Assembly (NCBI GenBank): GCA_965216945.1
Contig: CBDCGU010000003.1
Span: forward strand, 1,178,001-1,242,000
DNA length: 64,000 nt
Direction of reading: 5' to 3'
DNA from: DATHZQ01 sp965216945
GTDB taxonomy: Bacteria > Actinomycetota > Acidimicrobiia > Spongiisociales > UBA5794
Shown: positions 9,734 through 18,604 of the stretch, piece after piece
How positions within the stretch are numbered: the stretch's first letter is position 1
How the letters are laid out: each line of letters begins with the position of its first letter
The notes under the pieces: model-generated
What the model saw: the letters and a program-made list of their open reading frames with translations, nothing else
The model's database searches: none
Told to the model about the DNA's origin: nothing
Program-made: the position numbers and the translations under genes

Positions 9734-9917
9734 CGACGCATCCAACGCAGCCGAGCGCCGTTCCGTTCCCGGCAGTGGCGACGATCGTGCCGAGACGGTG
9801 GCGGCACCGGCTCACCGTGGCGGCGGCCTCACGGGTTCGGTTCGCCGGCCGGGACAGTCGCATGTGTCGCCGTTTGCCCCCTCGCCCGCCGGGCGGTGCG
9901 ACTCTCGGCGACGTCTC

Positions 9918-12900
9918 TCAAGGCGACATGGTCTGGACCAGTTCGACGGCACCATGGGCCACCACGAAGCCACGACCTGCCGGCAGCCCTGACGGCACGT
10001 GGCGCGGCATCGGGGTGCTCCACAGGTCGCCGTCGAGACCGGGTCCCGGTTTGAGCCACACTCCGACCCGGGAGCGGCACAACTCCCGAGCCCAGTGGTT
10101 GTACTGCGTCTTCAGGTCCCGTCGACCGGCAGCGATCACGTGCAGGTCCGGCCGCTGCGATGCGACCAGCGACCGCAGCGCCGGAGTGGCCTCGATGGCG
10201 TCGACATCGTCGATGAGCACCAGGTGGGATCCGGCCGAGTCGGAGATCGCCGTCGCCTCGGCGATCTCCTCGGGGGTGGTTGCCGGCGTCGCCCCGGCGA
10301 AGCCGCACAGCGGCGAGGGGCGGGGCGCCACGACCGTGATGGACACCGTCGGGTCGTGGCGAGCCACCACCTCGCCGATGCCGCAAAGGAGGCTGCTTCG
10401 GCCGCTGCGCGCCTCGCCGGCGATGAGAACGTGGTCGCCGGGACCCAGCGGCAGGCCCACAGGAGCCAGATCGGTGTCACCCAGGCCGACGGGGATCCAC
10501 CACTCGCGGTCGCCGATCCGCACGACGCCGCCGACCTCCGCCGCCGTCACGATCGAGGGAAGAACATCGATCGGCGGGGCGCACCCCGGCACCCGTTCCG
10601 GCCCGTGTGGCGCGACGAGATCGGCCACCGCAGCCTCGATACCTGCGGGGTGGGGTGCGGCGATCTGCACCGTTCGGCGCGACGTCACGTGAATCGCCCG
10701 TCCCGGCGGCAGGTCGGGCGGGATGTGGCGGAGCCCGAAGGTCGCGGCCGCCAGCGGATCCGCCATACGAAAGACGAGCTTTGAGGCAATCGTGCCCCCA
10801 ACTGCGAGCGGTATGGCGTTCTGGCGAGTGCCGGTGACGACGGCGACGATGCCCAGACCCGGACCTTCCATGAGCACCCGGTACAGCGCATCGCGGATCG
10901 GAGCGTCGGGGGCGGAGTCGAAAGCGGCAACGAATCCGGCGAAGTTGTCGACGAGCAACGCCACCGTCGGCCACGCCTCGCCACTGCTCGCCGAGGCCTT
11001 CCGCCGCTCGAGTTCGCCCTCCAACCGCCGGACCAGCCGCACCTGGCGCTCACGCTCTGCGGCCGTGATGACGGCTCCCACGTGGGGCAGCTCGGCCAGC
11101 GGGGTGAGGGCACCGGCGTCGAAGTCCATCACATAGACGTGCATCAGGTCAGGCCGGTACCGATCCGCCAGGCTCGTGGCGATGGTCACCAGTGCGGTGG
11201 TCGTCCCGGCACCGGTGAGGCCGTACATCGCAAGCGACCCCTGGCGGGGGTCCCACCACATCGTGCGATGACGCTGGAAGTCGGGTTCGTCGACGATGCC
11301 AACCGGCACCGCCGATGCCGTCGGCGGCTCGGAGTCGTCCAGACTCGCCCTGTCGATCATCTCGGGCAACGGATCTGGCCAGGGACGCCGTGGCGGGCGG
11401 CACCCGGCAAGGTGGGCGGCCGCACCCACGGCCGCGACGAGACGCTCCAGGTCTGTCGGGCCAGACGCCGCAACGGACGGAGCCGGGAGCTCCGGAGCCT
11501 CCATGCCGAAAACGACGTCCCGCACCTGTACCCGCGACCGGGGGCCCGCCGCACCGGAGATGCCCGTCACGAGCGCCGCTTGGAACGGGACGATCTCGCT
11601 TGGGCCGAATCTCGCAAATCCCCGTCCGGGTTGGGAACGCCCGATGGCCGAGGCACGGGCGTCGCCGATGACATCCTGCGAGTCGGCGCGATCCTGCACA
11701 CGCAACGCGATACGCAGGTTGGTGTTCGCCCGGACGTTGTCCCGGATGACACCGGCCGGTCGCTGCGTCGCCAGGAGGAGGTGGACACCGAGGCTGCGAC
11801 CGCGGGCGGCGATGTCGACGAGCGCATCCATGAAGTCGGGCAGCTCCTTGGCCAAAGCGGCGAACTCGTCGATGACGATGACCATGCGCGGCAGTGGTTC
11901 CGAGGACCCCGCCTTGAGGTGGGCGCCGATGTCTTCGGCCCCTGCCTCACGCAACGTGTGCTCCCTGTAGCGAAGCTCGGCTTCGAGACATTGCAGGGCG
12001 CGGGCCGCCAGCTGATCGTCGAGATCCGTCACCATGCCCACCGTGTGCGGGAGTGCGGCACAAGCGTCGAAAGCACTGCCTCCCTTGTAGTCGATCAGCA
12101 CGAATGTCAGATGGTCGGGATCGACCGCCAGCGCCAGCGACACCACCAACGTCCGAAGCAGCTCGCTCTTACCTGCCCCCGTGGTCCCGGCGAGGAGACC
12201 GTGCGGGCCATCACGCACGACGTCCACCATCAGCGGGCCGGCCTCGGTGACGCCGATCGGTGCGGCCAGCGGCGGATCGTCACCCGCGCTCGCCCACCAC
12301 CGGGCGACCTCGGCAGGCGACGGCAAGGTGCCTCCGATCAACTCGACGAGGTCGACGGCCGAGGGAAGCTCGGCACCCTCTTCGTGCCGCTCGGGGTCGG
12401 TGAACCGAGCAAGATCTCGAGCAATTCCGCGTGCCACCGCCGGGTCCGCACCGGCGACGGCGAGCTGGACCGCCGAGCCGTGCGGATCGACCATCGCGGC
12501 CCTGTGCCCACTCACCTCCAAAACGCGGTTGCACATCGAGGGCAGAGCGTCGACCTCCGGCGCCAGCACGATGCCCGCCACCGGCCCGGCGCCGCCCCCC
12601 AACAACGACCGCAGCCCGGCGCCCTCGCCCTCGGCGAGATGCCGCGTGTCGACGACGATCAGCGTTTGCGGGCCCGGTGCCGATGCTCCCGGTGCGGTGA
12701 GCCCCCAGCCCGGACCGCTACGTTCCGATGCGGCGGGTGTGAGCAACGACACGAGCCGGCTCCTCTCCTCCGGCGTCGTGGCGAGCAATCGTCGCCCGGC
12801 GGCGCTGTCGGCGAGGGTGTGGGGGAGCCATGTCGCCCACTGCCAATCCGCCGGCTCGTCGGTGACGATCGCGATCTTCAGATCGGCGGGCCCGTGTAGC

Positions 12901-14078
12901 ACCGCCGCCTGGCACAGCAGACCGCGGACGAGACACAACGCGTCGGCACGCCCACCGGCGACTCCTGCGACGTTGCCGGGTGTGAGGTCGAGCGTGGCCG
13001 GGCCTCGCGGCAGCCGATTCCGCCGTGCCACGATCGCCCGGATGTATTCGGAGGCCGCAGCGGGATTGCCACTCGTGGGGGGTGTCCACGGGAGCCGTCC
13101 GTATCCGGCGAGAAGCGCCATGAAGTCATCGTGGCCTGGCCGCCGCTCCCACAGCCGGGATGAGTCGCCGGGCCACCGGGCCAGCTCGGCGAGCGACGGG
13201 CACGAGCGATGCCGGCGCAACACCTCGGCGGCCGCAGCCCGGTCGAGCGCCTCGCTGATCACGGCGGCGTCGTGATCGTCCTGCGCCGCGGACTCCCGGC
13301 GGTGCTTGCGCTTGCGTCTCCGATCCTCGAGCCAGTTGCCCACCATCATCACGGGCCCGAGCAGAGCGAAGAGCGCCATGCGGGGGTGGATCAGCACGGC
13401 CAGCGTCACCCCAAACAGCACCGGGACGACCAGGGCGATGACGGACAGACGCCCCGTCGACCGAGGCGGCTCCAGAGCCTCGGGGTACACGACCGAGCTC
13501 TGGGATTGCTTGGGCACACGCCGTGGGGGGCGGTTGAATGCCACGGTGCCGCGCCGCCCGGGCATGGCGCGCAGTCGACTCGTCGACTCCTGGCGTCGCA
13601 CCACCGCCAGCAAGGGTCCACCCACGTCGAGCAGTGTCGTTGGCCCGATCACGCGGGATGGGCCGGCATCCGGCGGGCCGACGGCAACCTCGCCGCGCTC
13701 GCCGACGTGGATCGTCGCTGTGCGCGGCCGCACGCCAGCCGCTCGGTAGACGACCGTGGCGCCGGGTCCGGAACCGATCACGTGCCGTCCCGGAAGCAAG
13801 CCCAACGACGATCCGGCGCCGGGACCCGACAGCACGTGGAGATGGACGGCTGCCGCCGCCTGTGCTGCGGGTGGGTCGAGGGACAGCACGGCCCCGGCCC
13901 CGATTCCAGCGTCGCCGACAGGGGTGTCGGCCGCCACCTTGCGGTCCCCCACGTAGACCTCGTCGATGGCCTCTCGCTCGGGGAACACGGCTCCGCACAG
14001 GTCGGCGACGCTGGCATCCTCGGAGCGGCACACGTCGATCTCGCGCTCCACGCCGGCCCGGGTCACCACGATGCGCAT
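9918..14078 (-). CDS. EssC/EccC-type FtsK/SpoIIIE ATPase of a type VII secretion system
   Basis: A 1386-residue membrane-anchored motor ATPase that would drive export of WXG100 substrates. The N-terminus has a ubiquitin-like or FHA-like segment, then a short hydrophobic pair (VIALVVPVLFGVTLAVLI and MALFALLGPVMMVGNWL) around residues 215-255. Three ATPase modules follow. The first has an intact Walker A, GTTGAGKS, near residue 636, with LTFVLIDYKGGSAF and VIVIDEFAALA. The second has GLTGAGTT (Lys replaced by Thr) near 955, and the third GEARSGRS (Lys replaced by Arg) near 1217, as often seen in this family. The start is 3 bases after the Esx-like gene, so the four minus-strand genes form an operon. 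Confidence 0.93.
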   Translation of the reverse strand: MRIVVTRAGVEREIDVCRSEDASVADLCGAVFPEREAIDEVYVGDRKVAADTPVGDAGIGAGAVLSLDPPAAQAAAAVHLHVLSGPGAGSSLGLLPGRHVIGSGPGATVVYRAAGVRPRTATIHVGERGEVAVGPPDAGPSRVIGPTTLLDVGGPLLAVVRRQESTSRLRAMPGRRGTVAFNRPPRRVPKQSQSSVVYPEALEPPRSTGRLSVIALVVPVLFGVTLAVLIHPRMALFALLGPVMMVGNWLEDRRRKRKHRRESAAQDDHDAAVISEALDRAAAAEVLRRHRSCPSLAELARWPGDSSRLWERRPGHDDFMALLAGYGRLPWTPPTSGNPAAASEYIRAIVARRNRLPRGPATLDLTPGNVAGVAGGRADALCLVRGLLCQAAVLHGPADLKIAIVTDEPADWQWATWLPHTLADSAAGRRLLATTPEERSRLVSLLTPAASERSGPGWGLTAPGASAPGPQTLIVVDTRHLAEGEGAGLRSLLGGGAGPVAGIVLAPEVDALPSMCNRVLEVSGHRAAMVDPHGSAVQLAVAGADPAVARGIARDLARFTDPERHEEGAELPSAVDLVELIGGTLPSPAEVARWWASAGDDPPLAAPIGVTEAGPLMVDVVRDGPHGLLAGTTGAGKSELLRTLVVSLALAVDPDHLTFVLIDYKGGSAFDACAALPHTVGMVTDLDDQLAARALQCLEAELRYREHTLREAGAEDIGAHLKAGSSEPLPRMVIVIDEFAALAKELPDFMDALVDIAARGRSLGVHLLLATQRPAGVIRDNVRANTNLRIALRVQDRADSQDVIGDARASAIGRSQPGRGFARFGPSEIVPFQAALVTGISGAAGPRSRVQVRDVVFGMEAPELPAPSVAASGPTDLERLVAAVGAAAHLAGCRPPRRPWPDPLPEMIDRASLDDSEPPTASAVPVGIVDEPDFQRHRTMWWDPRQGSLAMYGLTGAGTTTALVTIATSLADRYRPDLMHVYVMDFDAGALTPLAELPHVGAVITAAERERQVRLVRRLEGELERRKASASSGEAWPTVALLVDNFAGFVAAFDSAPDAPIRDALYRVLMEGPGLGIVAVVTGTRQNAIPLAVGGTIASKLVFRMADPLAAATFGLRHIPPDLPPGRAIHVTSRRTVQIAAPHPAGIEAAVADLVAPHGPERVPGCAPPIDVLPSIVTAAEVGGVVRIGDREWWIPVGLGDTDLAPVGLPLGPGDHVLIAGEARSGRSSLLCGIGEVVARHDPTVSITVVAPRPSPLCGFAGATPATTPEEIAEATAISDSAGSHLVLIDDVDAIEATPALRSLVASQRPDLHVIAAGRRDLKTQYNHWARELCRSRVGVWLKPGPGLDGDLWSTPMPRHVPSGLPAGRGFVVAHGAVELVQTMSP

Positions 14079-14081
14079 CGA

Positions 14082-14417
14082 TCAGAAGACGTTGACGGGA
14101 GGCGCCGGTGCCGGATCGGGCGATCCCAGGTCGCCGACCGCCGACGCCGCAGCTGCGGCCGCCTCGGCGGCGGCGAGCTCGGCCGCTCGCTGTGCTTCCG
14201 CGGTGGCTTCCAGCGCGGTGGCGATGCTGCGCATCGTCGACGCTGCGGCATCGAGGCCGGCCTGCTGGTCCACCACCCCCGCGACGAACGCATCGGCCGC
14301 AGGGCAGTCCCATGCGCTCGCCGAGAGGGCAGGGATGGAGTCGAGCGCCGATTCGACCCACTCTGCGTAGACACGCAGCGAGGCGGCGGCGAGCTCCTTC
14401 TCGGAGGCGGTGGACAC
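14082..14417 (-). CDS. Small helical WXG100/Esx-like protein
   Basis: A 111-residue, almost wholly helical protein with a GTG start. Its centre reads SAWDCPAADAFVAG, with a tryptophan followed two residues on by a turn and an A-A-D-x-F helix start. This resembles the W-x-G / A-x-x-F layout of WXG100 substrates, though the glycine is replaced. An alanine-rich helix and a proline-rich tail follow. Size, composition and position between a WXG100 gene and the EssC-like ATPase suggest a secreted partner protein. A structural or chaperone role cannot be excluded. Confidence 0.7.
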   Translation of the reverse strand: MSTASEKELAAASLRVYAEWVESALDSIPALSASAWDCPAADAFVAGVVDQQAGLDAAASTMRSIATALEATAEAQRAAELAAAEAAAAAASAVGDLGSPDPAPAPPVNVF

Positions 14418-14439
14418 TCTGGACTCGCAGAAGTGCGGG

Positions 14440-14538
14440 TCAGCAGGGTGCTGAGGAGGCAGCGGTCCGGACCCGAGCCAGGGCGTCGGCCACCTTCATG
14501 TACCCCAAAGCACGCCGTGTTCGGGTCCGCTTGGCCAT
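14440..14538 (-). CDS. 32-residue basic small protein in the type VII locus
   Basis: A short open frame of 33 codons starting MAKRTRTRRALGYMKVADAL and ending SSAPC. It is preceded by a perfect AGGAGG placed six bases before the ATG, one of the best ribosome sites in the window. It sits 10 bases after the WXG100 gene and 22 bases before the next Esx-like gene, in operon orientation. The first ten residues are strongly basic. I recognise no family. The ribosome site supports translation; it could be a genuine micro-protein or a translational coupling leader. Confidence 0.55.
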   Translation of the reverse strand: MAKRTRTRRALGYMKVADALARVRTAASSAPC

Positions 14539-14548
14539 TGGCACCCTC

Positions 14549-14824
14549 CTAGACGGACCCGTGGAAGACCAGGTCGTAGTCGGCTGCCTTCTGGTCCAGC
14601 GCCCCGCGCACCGCCTCCATGTCGGTGGCGAGCTGCTGGAGCATCGGCTTGTACTGGGATTCGAAGTCCGCCCGGAACGTGTCGGCGATCCCACCCGTCC
14701 AGATCAACGAACCGATCGATCCCTCGACCGACGAGACGATCTCTCCCACGGTGCCGGCGCTGTTGGTGAACACCACACCGGTGTCGCGCAGCGTCTGTGA
14801 GTCAACTTGCTGGGTACCCGCCAT
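14549..14824 (-). CDS. WXG100-family secreted protein (EsxA-like)
   Basis: A 91-residue protein starting MAGTQQVDSQTLRDTG, preceded by AGGAGGGAG at a good distance; a longer in-frame start would run through the promoter. It is a two-helix hairpin with the WXG turn visible as SLIWTGGIADTFRADF in the middle, as in EsxA and related substrates of type VII secretion. The C-terminal helix carries AVRGALDQKAADYD, with a Y-x-x-x-D/E-like secretion element (YDLVF). First gene of the minus-strand operon that ends with the EssC-like ATPase. Confidence 0.88.
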   Translation of the reverse strand: MAGTQQVDSQTLRDTGVVFTNSAGTVGEIVSSVEGSIGSLIWTGGIADTFRADFESQYKPMLQQLATDMEAVRGALDQKAADYDLVFHGSV

Positions 14825-14876
14825 CGTGGCGCTCCCTCCTCTGGGATGCCGGACACCTCGTCCGGACCGTGGGGTC

Positions 14877-14905
14877 ACCCTATGACGTTGTTTAACAAAT
14901 GTCAA
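14877..14905 (-). promoter_or_regulatory. Promoter of the type VII operon
   Basis: On the minus strand TTGACA (14905-14900) is followed after 17 bases by TAGGGT (14882-14877), a close match to a housekeeping sigma promoter. The spacer contains the palindrome TTGTTTAACAA (14888-14898), a possible operator. The stretch is clearly AT-richer than its surroundings. Confidence 0.7.
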
Positions 14906-14912
14906 CAGTGTA

Positions 14913-14948
14913 TTGACCTTGACACACTGGTTTTCCATACTCTATCGT
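14913..14948 (+). promoter_or_regulatory. Divergent promoter of the TcpC-like gene
   Basis: Two overlapping candidates: TTGACC (14913) with CATACT (14936) at 17 bases, and TTGACA (14919) with TATCGT (14943) at 18 bases. The -35 box lies only eight bases from the -35 box of the opposite promoter, so the two transcription units probably compete or share a regulator. Confidence 0.6.
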
Positions 14949-14978
14949 GACCAGAACGCCTTCGAGGGGGAATACACC

Positions 14979-15941
14979 GTGATCGAGGAGACACCGGTCG
15001 ACGCCGCACCGACGCTGGAGCTCTTGGAAGTGACCCTCGACGGGGCGCCGATCGCCGGCACCCAACCCGCCGAACGCCCTTCCGGTGTGGCGTGGCGTCT
15101 CGTTGCTGCGGGGATCATCGCCGTGGCCCTGATCGCCGGCCTGGTCGTACTGATGCTCCGCAACCAGACGCCGATGGCGGAAGCGGCCCTCTCAACCGAG
15201 ACGGTGCAGCACCTGGACCGACCGGCGATGCCCCCATCGGGTCTCGAAGGATTCGCCGAGCTGTACCTGGGCACCTACCTCACGGCCGCCGGGCCGGAGC
15301 GCACCGAGCAGCTGCGTCGCTTCTATCCCGGCGTACCCGAGTCGACGGGCAACGAAGTCACCCGCTTCGTGCGGCAGGTCGTGACCCTGGACGTCGTCTC
15401 CCCCACGGACGGCGCCGTGTGGGATGTCCAGCTCGCCGCCGACGTTCTCGTCCACGACGGCGCCGGCTTCCTGACCGACGGGATCCACCACTACCGGATC
15501 GGGATCGCGGCGACAGGCCAGGGCATGGTGGCGACCGGTCTCCCCGTGCGGGTGGCAGCACCGGCACCGTCCCCCATCGCCGCGACCCGCGCCGCTGCCG
15601 AGGTGATCGACGATCAGAATCTCATCGCCCTGGTCTCCGGGTTCCTCGACGCCTACCTGACCGGAACGGGTGATGTCCGCAGCTTTGCCGCCAATGCCGC
15701 CGTACCGGCGCCGATCGCACCCGCTCCGTTTGCCCGAGTGATCGTCGACGAGGTCACGGGCGCACCGCTCGGCCCGGATCGGCTGTGGCTCCGTGTCGTG
15801 GCGACCGGGGCGGCTGCGGACGGCGACCTGCGCATCGAGCACCATCTCGTCGTCGCCGCCGCCGGCGGGGCATGGGTCGTCGAGGAGCTGCGCACCTCCC
15901 CGCCCGTGCCTGCGGGCGGCGACCCACCCCCGGCCGGGTAG
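14979..15941 (+). CDS. Bitopic TcpC-like protein next to the type VII locus
   Basis: A 320-residue protein. I chose the GTG at 14979 because GAGGGGG lies nine bases upstream; an in-frame start further upstream would fall inside the promoter. One transmembrane helix (LVAAGIIAVALIAGLVVLML) near residues 40-60 separates a short cytoplasmic part from an exported part. The exported part looks like two NTF2-like units: FAELYLGTYLTAAG through VRVAAPAP, then LIALVSGFLDAYLTGTG to the end. That layout resembles TcpC/VirB8-like conjugation components. It is divergent from the type VII operon and could be an envelope component of it. Proline-rich tail. Confidence 0.6.
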   Translation: MIEETPVDAAPTLELLEVTLDGAPIAGTQPAERPSGVAWRLVAAGIIAVALIAGLVVLMLRNQTPMAEAALSTETVQHLDRPAMPPSGLEGFAELYLGTYLTAAGPERTEQLRRFYPGVPESTGNEVTRFVRQVVTLDVVSPTDGAVWDVQLAADVLVHDGAGFLTDGIHHYRIGIAATGQGMVATGLPVRVAAPAPSPIAATRAAAEVIDDQNLIALVSGFLDAYLTGTGDVRSFAANAAVPAPIAPAPFARVIVDEVTGAPLGPDRLWLRVVATGAAADGDLRIEHHLVVAAAGGAWVVEELRTSPPVPAGGDPPPAG

Positions 15942-16091
15942 CGACGCTTCTCGTGCACGGCGACGTCACCTGGGCGCCGTCGACGCGGCAAACGTCGCTG
16001 GTCGGGGCACCGATGGCCCATCGCCGAAATGGCTACGCGGTACGGGCCACTAGCGTATGTCGTCCGCTCCCCCGAGATCTGCGGGTTCCAC

Positions 16092-17087
16092 ATGCCACCC
16101 ATCATCGAGGCCAAGGGTCTCGTCCAGAACTTTGGCGATGTCCAAGCGCTCAGCGGCGTCGATCTCGCCGTCGAGGCCGGCACCGTCTACGGCCTGCTCG
16201 GGCCCAACGGGGCCGGCAAGACCACGACCGTCCGGATCTTCACGACGCTGCTCACGCCGACCGCAGGGAGCGCGCGGGTCGCCGGATTCGACGTGCAGCA
16301 ACAAGCCGAGCAGCTCCGTCGTGCGATCGGACTCGCAGGTCAGTACGCCGCCGTCGACGAGATTCTCACCGGCGAGGAGAACCTGGAGATGGTGGGACGC
16401 CTCTACGGGCTCCCTGCTCGGGTGGCGCGGGAGCGCGCTGCGGAGATCCTCGAGCTGTTCGACCTGACCGATGCAGGAGGACGCCAGGTGCGGACCTATT
16501 CAGGGGGCATGCGCCGCCGCCTCGACCTCGGGGCCAGTCTCGTCGGCAGGCCGCAGGTGCTGTTCTTGGACGAGCCGACGACCGGCCTCGATCCGCGGAG
16601 CCGGCGTGATCTCTGGGAGTTCATCGAGCGGCTGGTCGGTGAAGGCGCCACGTTGCTGCTGACCACGCAGTATCTCGAAGAGGCCGATCGCCTCGCCGAT
16701 CAGATCGGGGTCATCGACCATGGCCGGGTGATCGCCGAGGGAACCGCCGATGAGCTGAAGACCCGCATCGGCGGCGACGTGATCGAGTTCCAGGTCGCCG
16801 ACCCATCCCAGCTCGACGATGCCACGAGAGCCGTGGCAGCCATCGGCACGCACGAACCCTCGGTCGAGCGCAACGAGGCCATGGTCCAGGTGCCGGTGGC
16901 CAGCCCCGTCGGCGTCATCACTCAGGTGGTGCGCCAACTCGATGCTCACGACATCAAGCTGCGCGACCTCCACATCCGGCGTCCCACGCTCGACGACGTG
17001 TTCCTCACCCTGACCGGTCAGCCCGTGCCGGAGGACGAAGCGCAGGGCCCGGCAACGCCCGCAGGCGCACGAGGAGGCCGATCATGA
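16092..17087 (+). CDS. DrrA-type ABC transporter ATP-binding protein
   Basis: A 331-residue ATPase of the daunorubicin-resistance (DrrA) type. Walker A is GPNGAGKTTT, the ABC signature YSGGMRRRLDLGASL, Walker B LFLDEPTTGLDPRSR, and the H-loop region TTQYLEEAD carries the Gln variant usual in this subfamily. The C-terminal 90 residues form the regulatory domain typical of DrrA. The ATG at 16092 (MPPIIEAKGL) is preferred to an upstream frame extension. Stop and start of the permease gene overlap by four bases. Exports a hydrophobic compound or lipid; substrate unknown. Confidence 0.92.
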   Translation: MPPIIEAKGLVQNFGDVQALSGVDLAVEAGTVYGLLGPNGAGKTTTVRIFTTLLTPTAGSARVAGFDVQQQAEQLRRAIGLAGQYAAVDEILTGEENLEMVGRLYGLPARVARERAAEILELFDLTDAGGRQVRTYSGGMRRRLDLGASLVGRPQVLFLDEPTTGLDPRSRRDLWEFIERLVGEGATLLLTTQYLEEADRLADQIGVIDHGRVIAEGTADELKTRIGGDVIEFQVADPSQLDDATRAVAAIGTHEPSVERNEAMVQVPVASPVGVITQVVRQLDAHDIKLRDLHIRRPTLDDVFLTLTGQPVPEDEAQGPATPAGARGGRS

Positions 17088-17905
17088 CCACCGGCACCGT
17101 CACGAGCCCGGAGACGCTCACCAACGCTGAGGTCGGCAAGGGGCTGGGCCGCGTCGTGTCCGACTCGGTGGTGATGACGAAGCGCAATCTCCTCAAGTAC
17201 CTGCGGATCCCAACGCTGCTTCTGTTCTCCACGATCCAACCCGTCATGTTCGTGCTGCTGTTCGTTTTCGTGTTCGGCGGTGCCGTGCAGTTCGCCGGAG
17301 CGACCAACTACGCAACGTTCCTGCTGCCGGGGATCTTCGTCCAGACCGCCATCTTCGGGTCCACCAACACGGGCATCGGACTGGCAGAGGACATCAACAA
17401 GGGAATCATCGAGCGCTTCAAATCCCTACCGATGGCGCAGTCGTCCGTGCTGTTGGGCAGGACACTCTCCGATTCCGTGCGCAACACTTTCGTGGTCGTC
17501 CTCATGACCGCCGTCGGCTACCTCGTCGGCTTCCGCTTCGAGGGCAGCTTCGCCCAGTCCGTCACCGCATTGGCCCTCGCCGTGCTGTACGGCTTCGCCT
17601 TCACCTGGATCTCGGCGTGGATCGGGCTCACCGTACGCGACGTCGAGACGGCTCAGGCGGCGGGCTTCGTCTGGGTGTTCCCGCTGACCTTTGCCAGCTC
17701 TGCGTTCGTCCCCACCGAAACGATGCCGAGCTGGCTCCAAGGATTCGCCGACGTCAACCCGGTCACGATCGCCGTCAACACTTTGCGCAAGCTCACCTTC
17801 GGGGAGTCCCCGACGCCTGACCTGTGGTGGATGCTCGCCTGGATTGCCGGCATCCTGGCGGTGTTCGTGCCCCTGGCGGTACGGCAGTACAACAAGACCG
17901 TTTGA
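17084..17905 (+). CDS. DrrB-type ABC-2 permease
   Basis: A 273-residue membrane protein with about six transmembrane helices, beginning with a conserved amphipathic entry (VVMTKRNLLKYLRIPTLLLF). The segment FKSLPMAQSSVLLGRTLSD is the ABC-2 motif region. FVPTETMPSWLQGFADVNP is the usual late extracytoplasmic loop. It is translationally coupled to the ATPase gene. Together they form a two-gene exporter. Confidence 0.92.
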   Translation: MTTGTVTSPETLTNAEVGKGLGRVVSDSVVMTKRNLLKYLRIPTLLLFSTIQPVMFVLLFVFVFGGAVQFAGATNYATFLLPGIFVQTAIFGSTNTGIGLAEDINKGIIERFKSLPMAQSSVLLGRTLSDSVRNTFVVVLMTAVGYLVGFRFEGSFAQSVTALALAVLYGFAFTWISAWIGLTVRDVETAQAAGFVWVFPLTFASSAFVPTETMPSWLQGFADVNPVTIAVNTLRKLTFGESPTPDLWWMLAWIAGILAVFVPLAVRQYNKTV

Positions 17906-17913
17906 GGGCGCCG

Positions 17914-18594
17914 GTGACACCCACCGCGCTCGTCACCGGCGCAGGCCGCGGCTTCGGGCGCGGATTGGCCGAGGAGCTGTTCAACCGGGGGTGGAGTGTC
18001 GTCGCACTCGTACGACGCCGGCCGGGGGACGCTCTGCCCATCACGTACCTTGTCGGGGATGTGACGCACGACGCAACCGCCAACCGTATCCGCATCGCTC
18101 TGGAAGGCCGCCCGCTCCACCTCCTCGTCAACAACGCCGGCATCGATGGCGGGAGCAACCTCCCCGAGGAGGTCGACCCGGCGATCGTCCTCGAGATGGC
18201 CGCCGTCCACGCTGCTGGTGCGGCACGGATGATGCGAGCCGCATGGCCCGCCCTGGTCCGCGGTGCTCCCTCCCGGATCGTGAACGTGTCCTCGCGCCTC
18301 GGCTCGCTCACCCACGCCGCGGAGGGTCGTTACCGCCACCTCGATCAGTCGATCGCGTATCGCATGGCGAAGGCCTCCCTCAACATGCTGACGCTGGCTT
18401 CCGCAGAGGTGCTCGAGGCGTCCGGCATCGACATCTGCGCCGTCCACCCCGGGCGGCTCCGGACCAAGATGGCCGCACCGGACGCCGACATCGACGTCGA
18501 CGTTGCCGCCCGGCGCATGCTCGACTGGCTCGACTCCGGCGAGGTGGCGGGCCGCTTCTACAGCCTCGACACCGAGTCTGATCTGCCCTGGTGA
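17914..18594 (+). CDS. Short-chain dehydrogenase/reductase
   Basis: A 226-residue Rossmann-fold NAD(P)-dependent oxidoreductase. The GTG at 17914 puts the cofactor motif TGAGRGFGRG at residues 7-16; NNAGIDGG, NVSSRLGSL and the catalytic pair in YRMAKASLN follow in order. It starts eight bases after the DrrB gene, so it may be co-transcribed. Substrate unknown. Converges with the dehalogenase gene, with ten bases between. Confidence 0.88.
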   Translation: MTPTALVTGAGRGFGRGLAEELFNRGWSVVALVRRRPGDALPITYLVGDVTHDATANRIRIALEGRPLHLLVNNAGIDGGSNLPEEVDPAIVLEMAAVHAAGAARMMRAAWPALVRGAPSRIVNVSSRLGSLTHAAEGRYRHLDQSIAYRMAKASLNMLTLASAEVLEASGIDICAVHPGRLRTKMAAPDADIDVDVAARRMLDWLDSGEVAGRFYSLDTESDLPW

Positions 18595-18604
18595 TGGCCG
18601 GGCG

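Noticed and set aside
11082..12899. Plus-strand open frame of 605 codons
   Set aside because: Antisense to the EssC-like ATPase, whose motifs on the minus strand are unambiguous; composition is that of a shadow frame.
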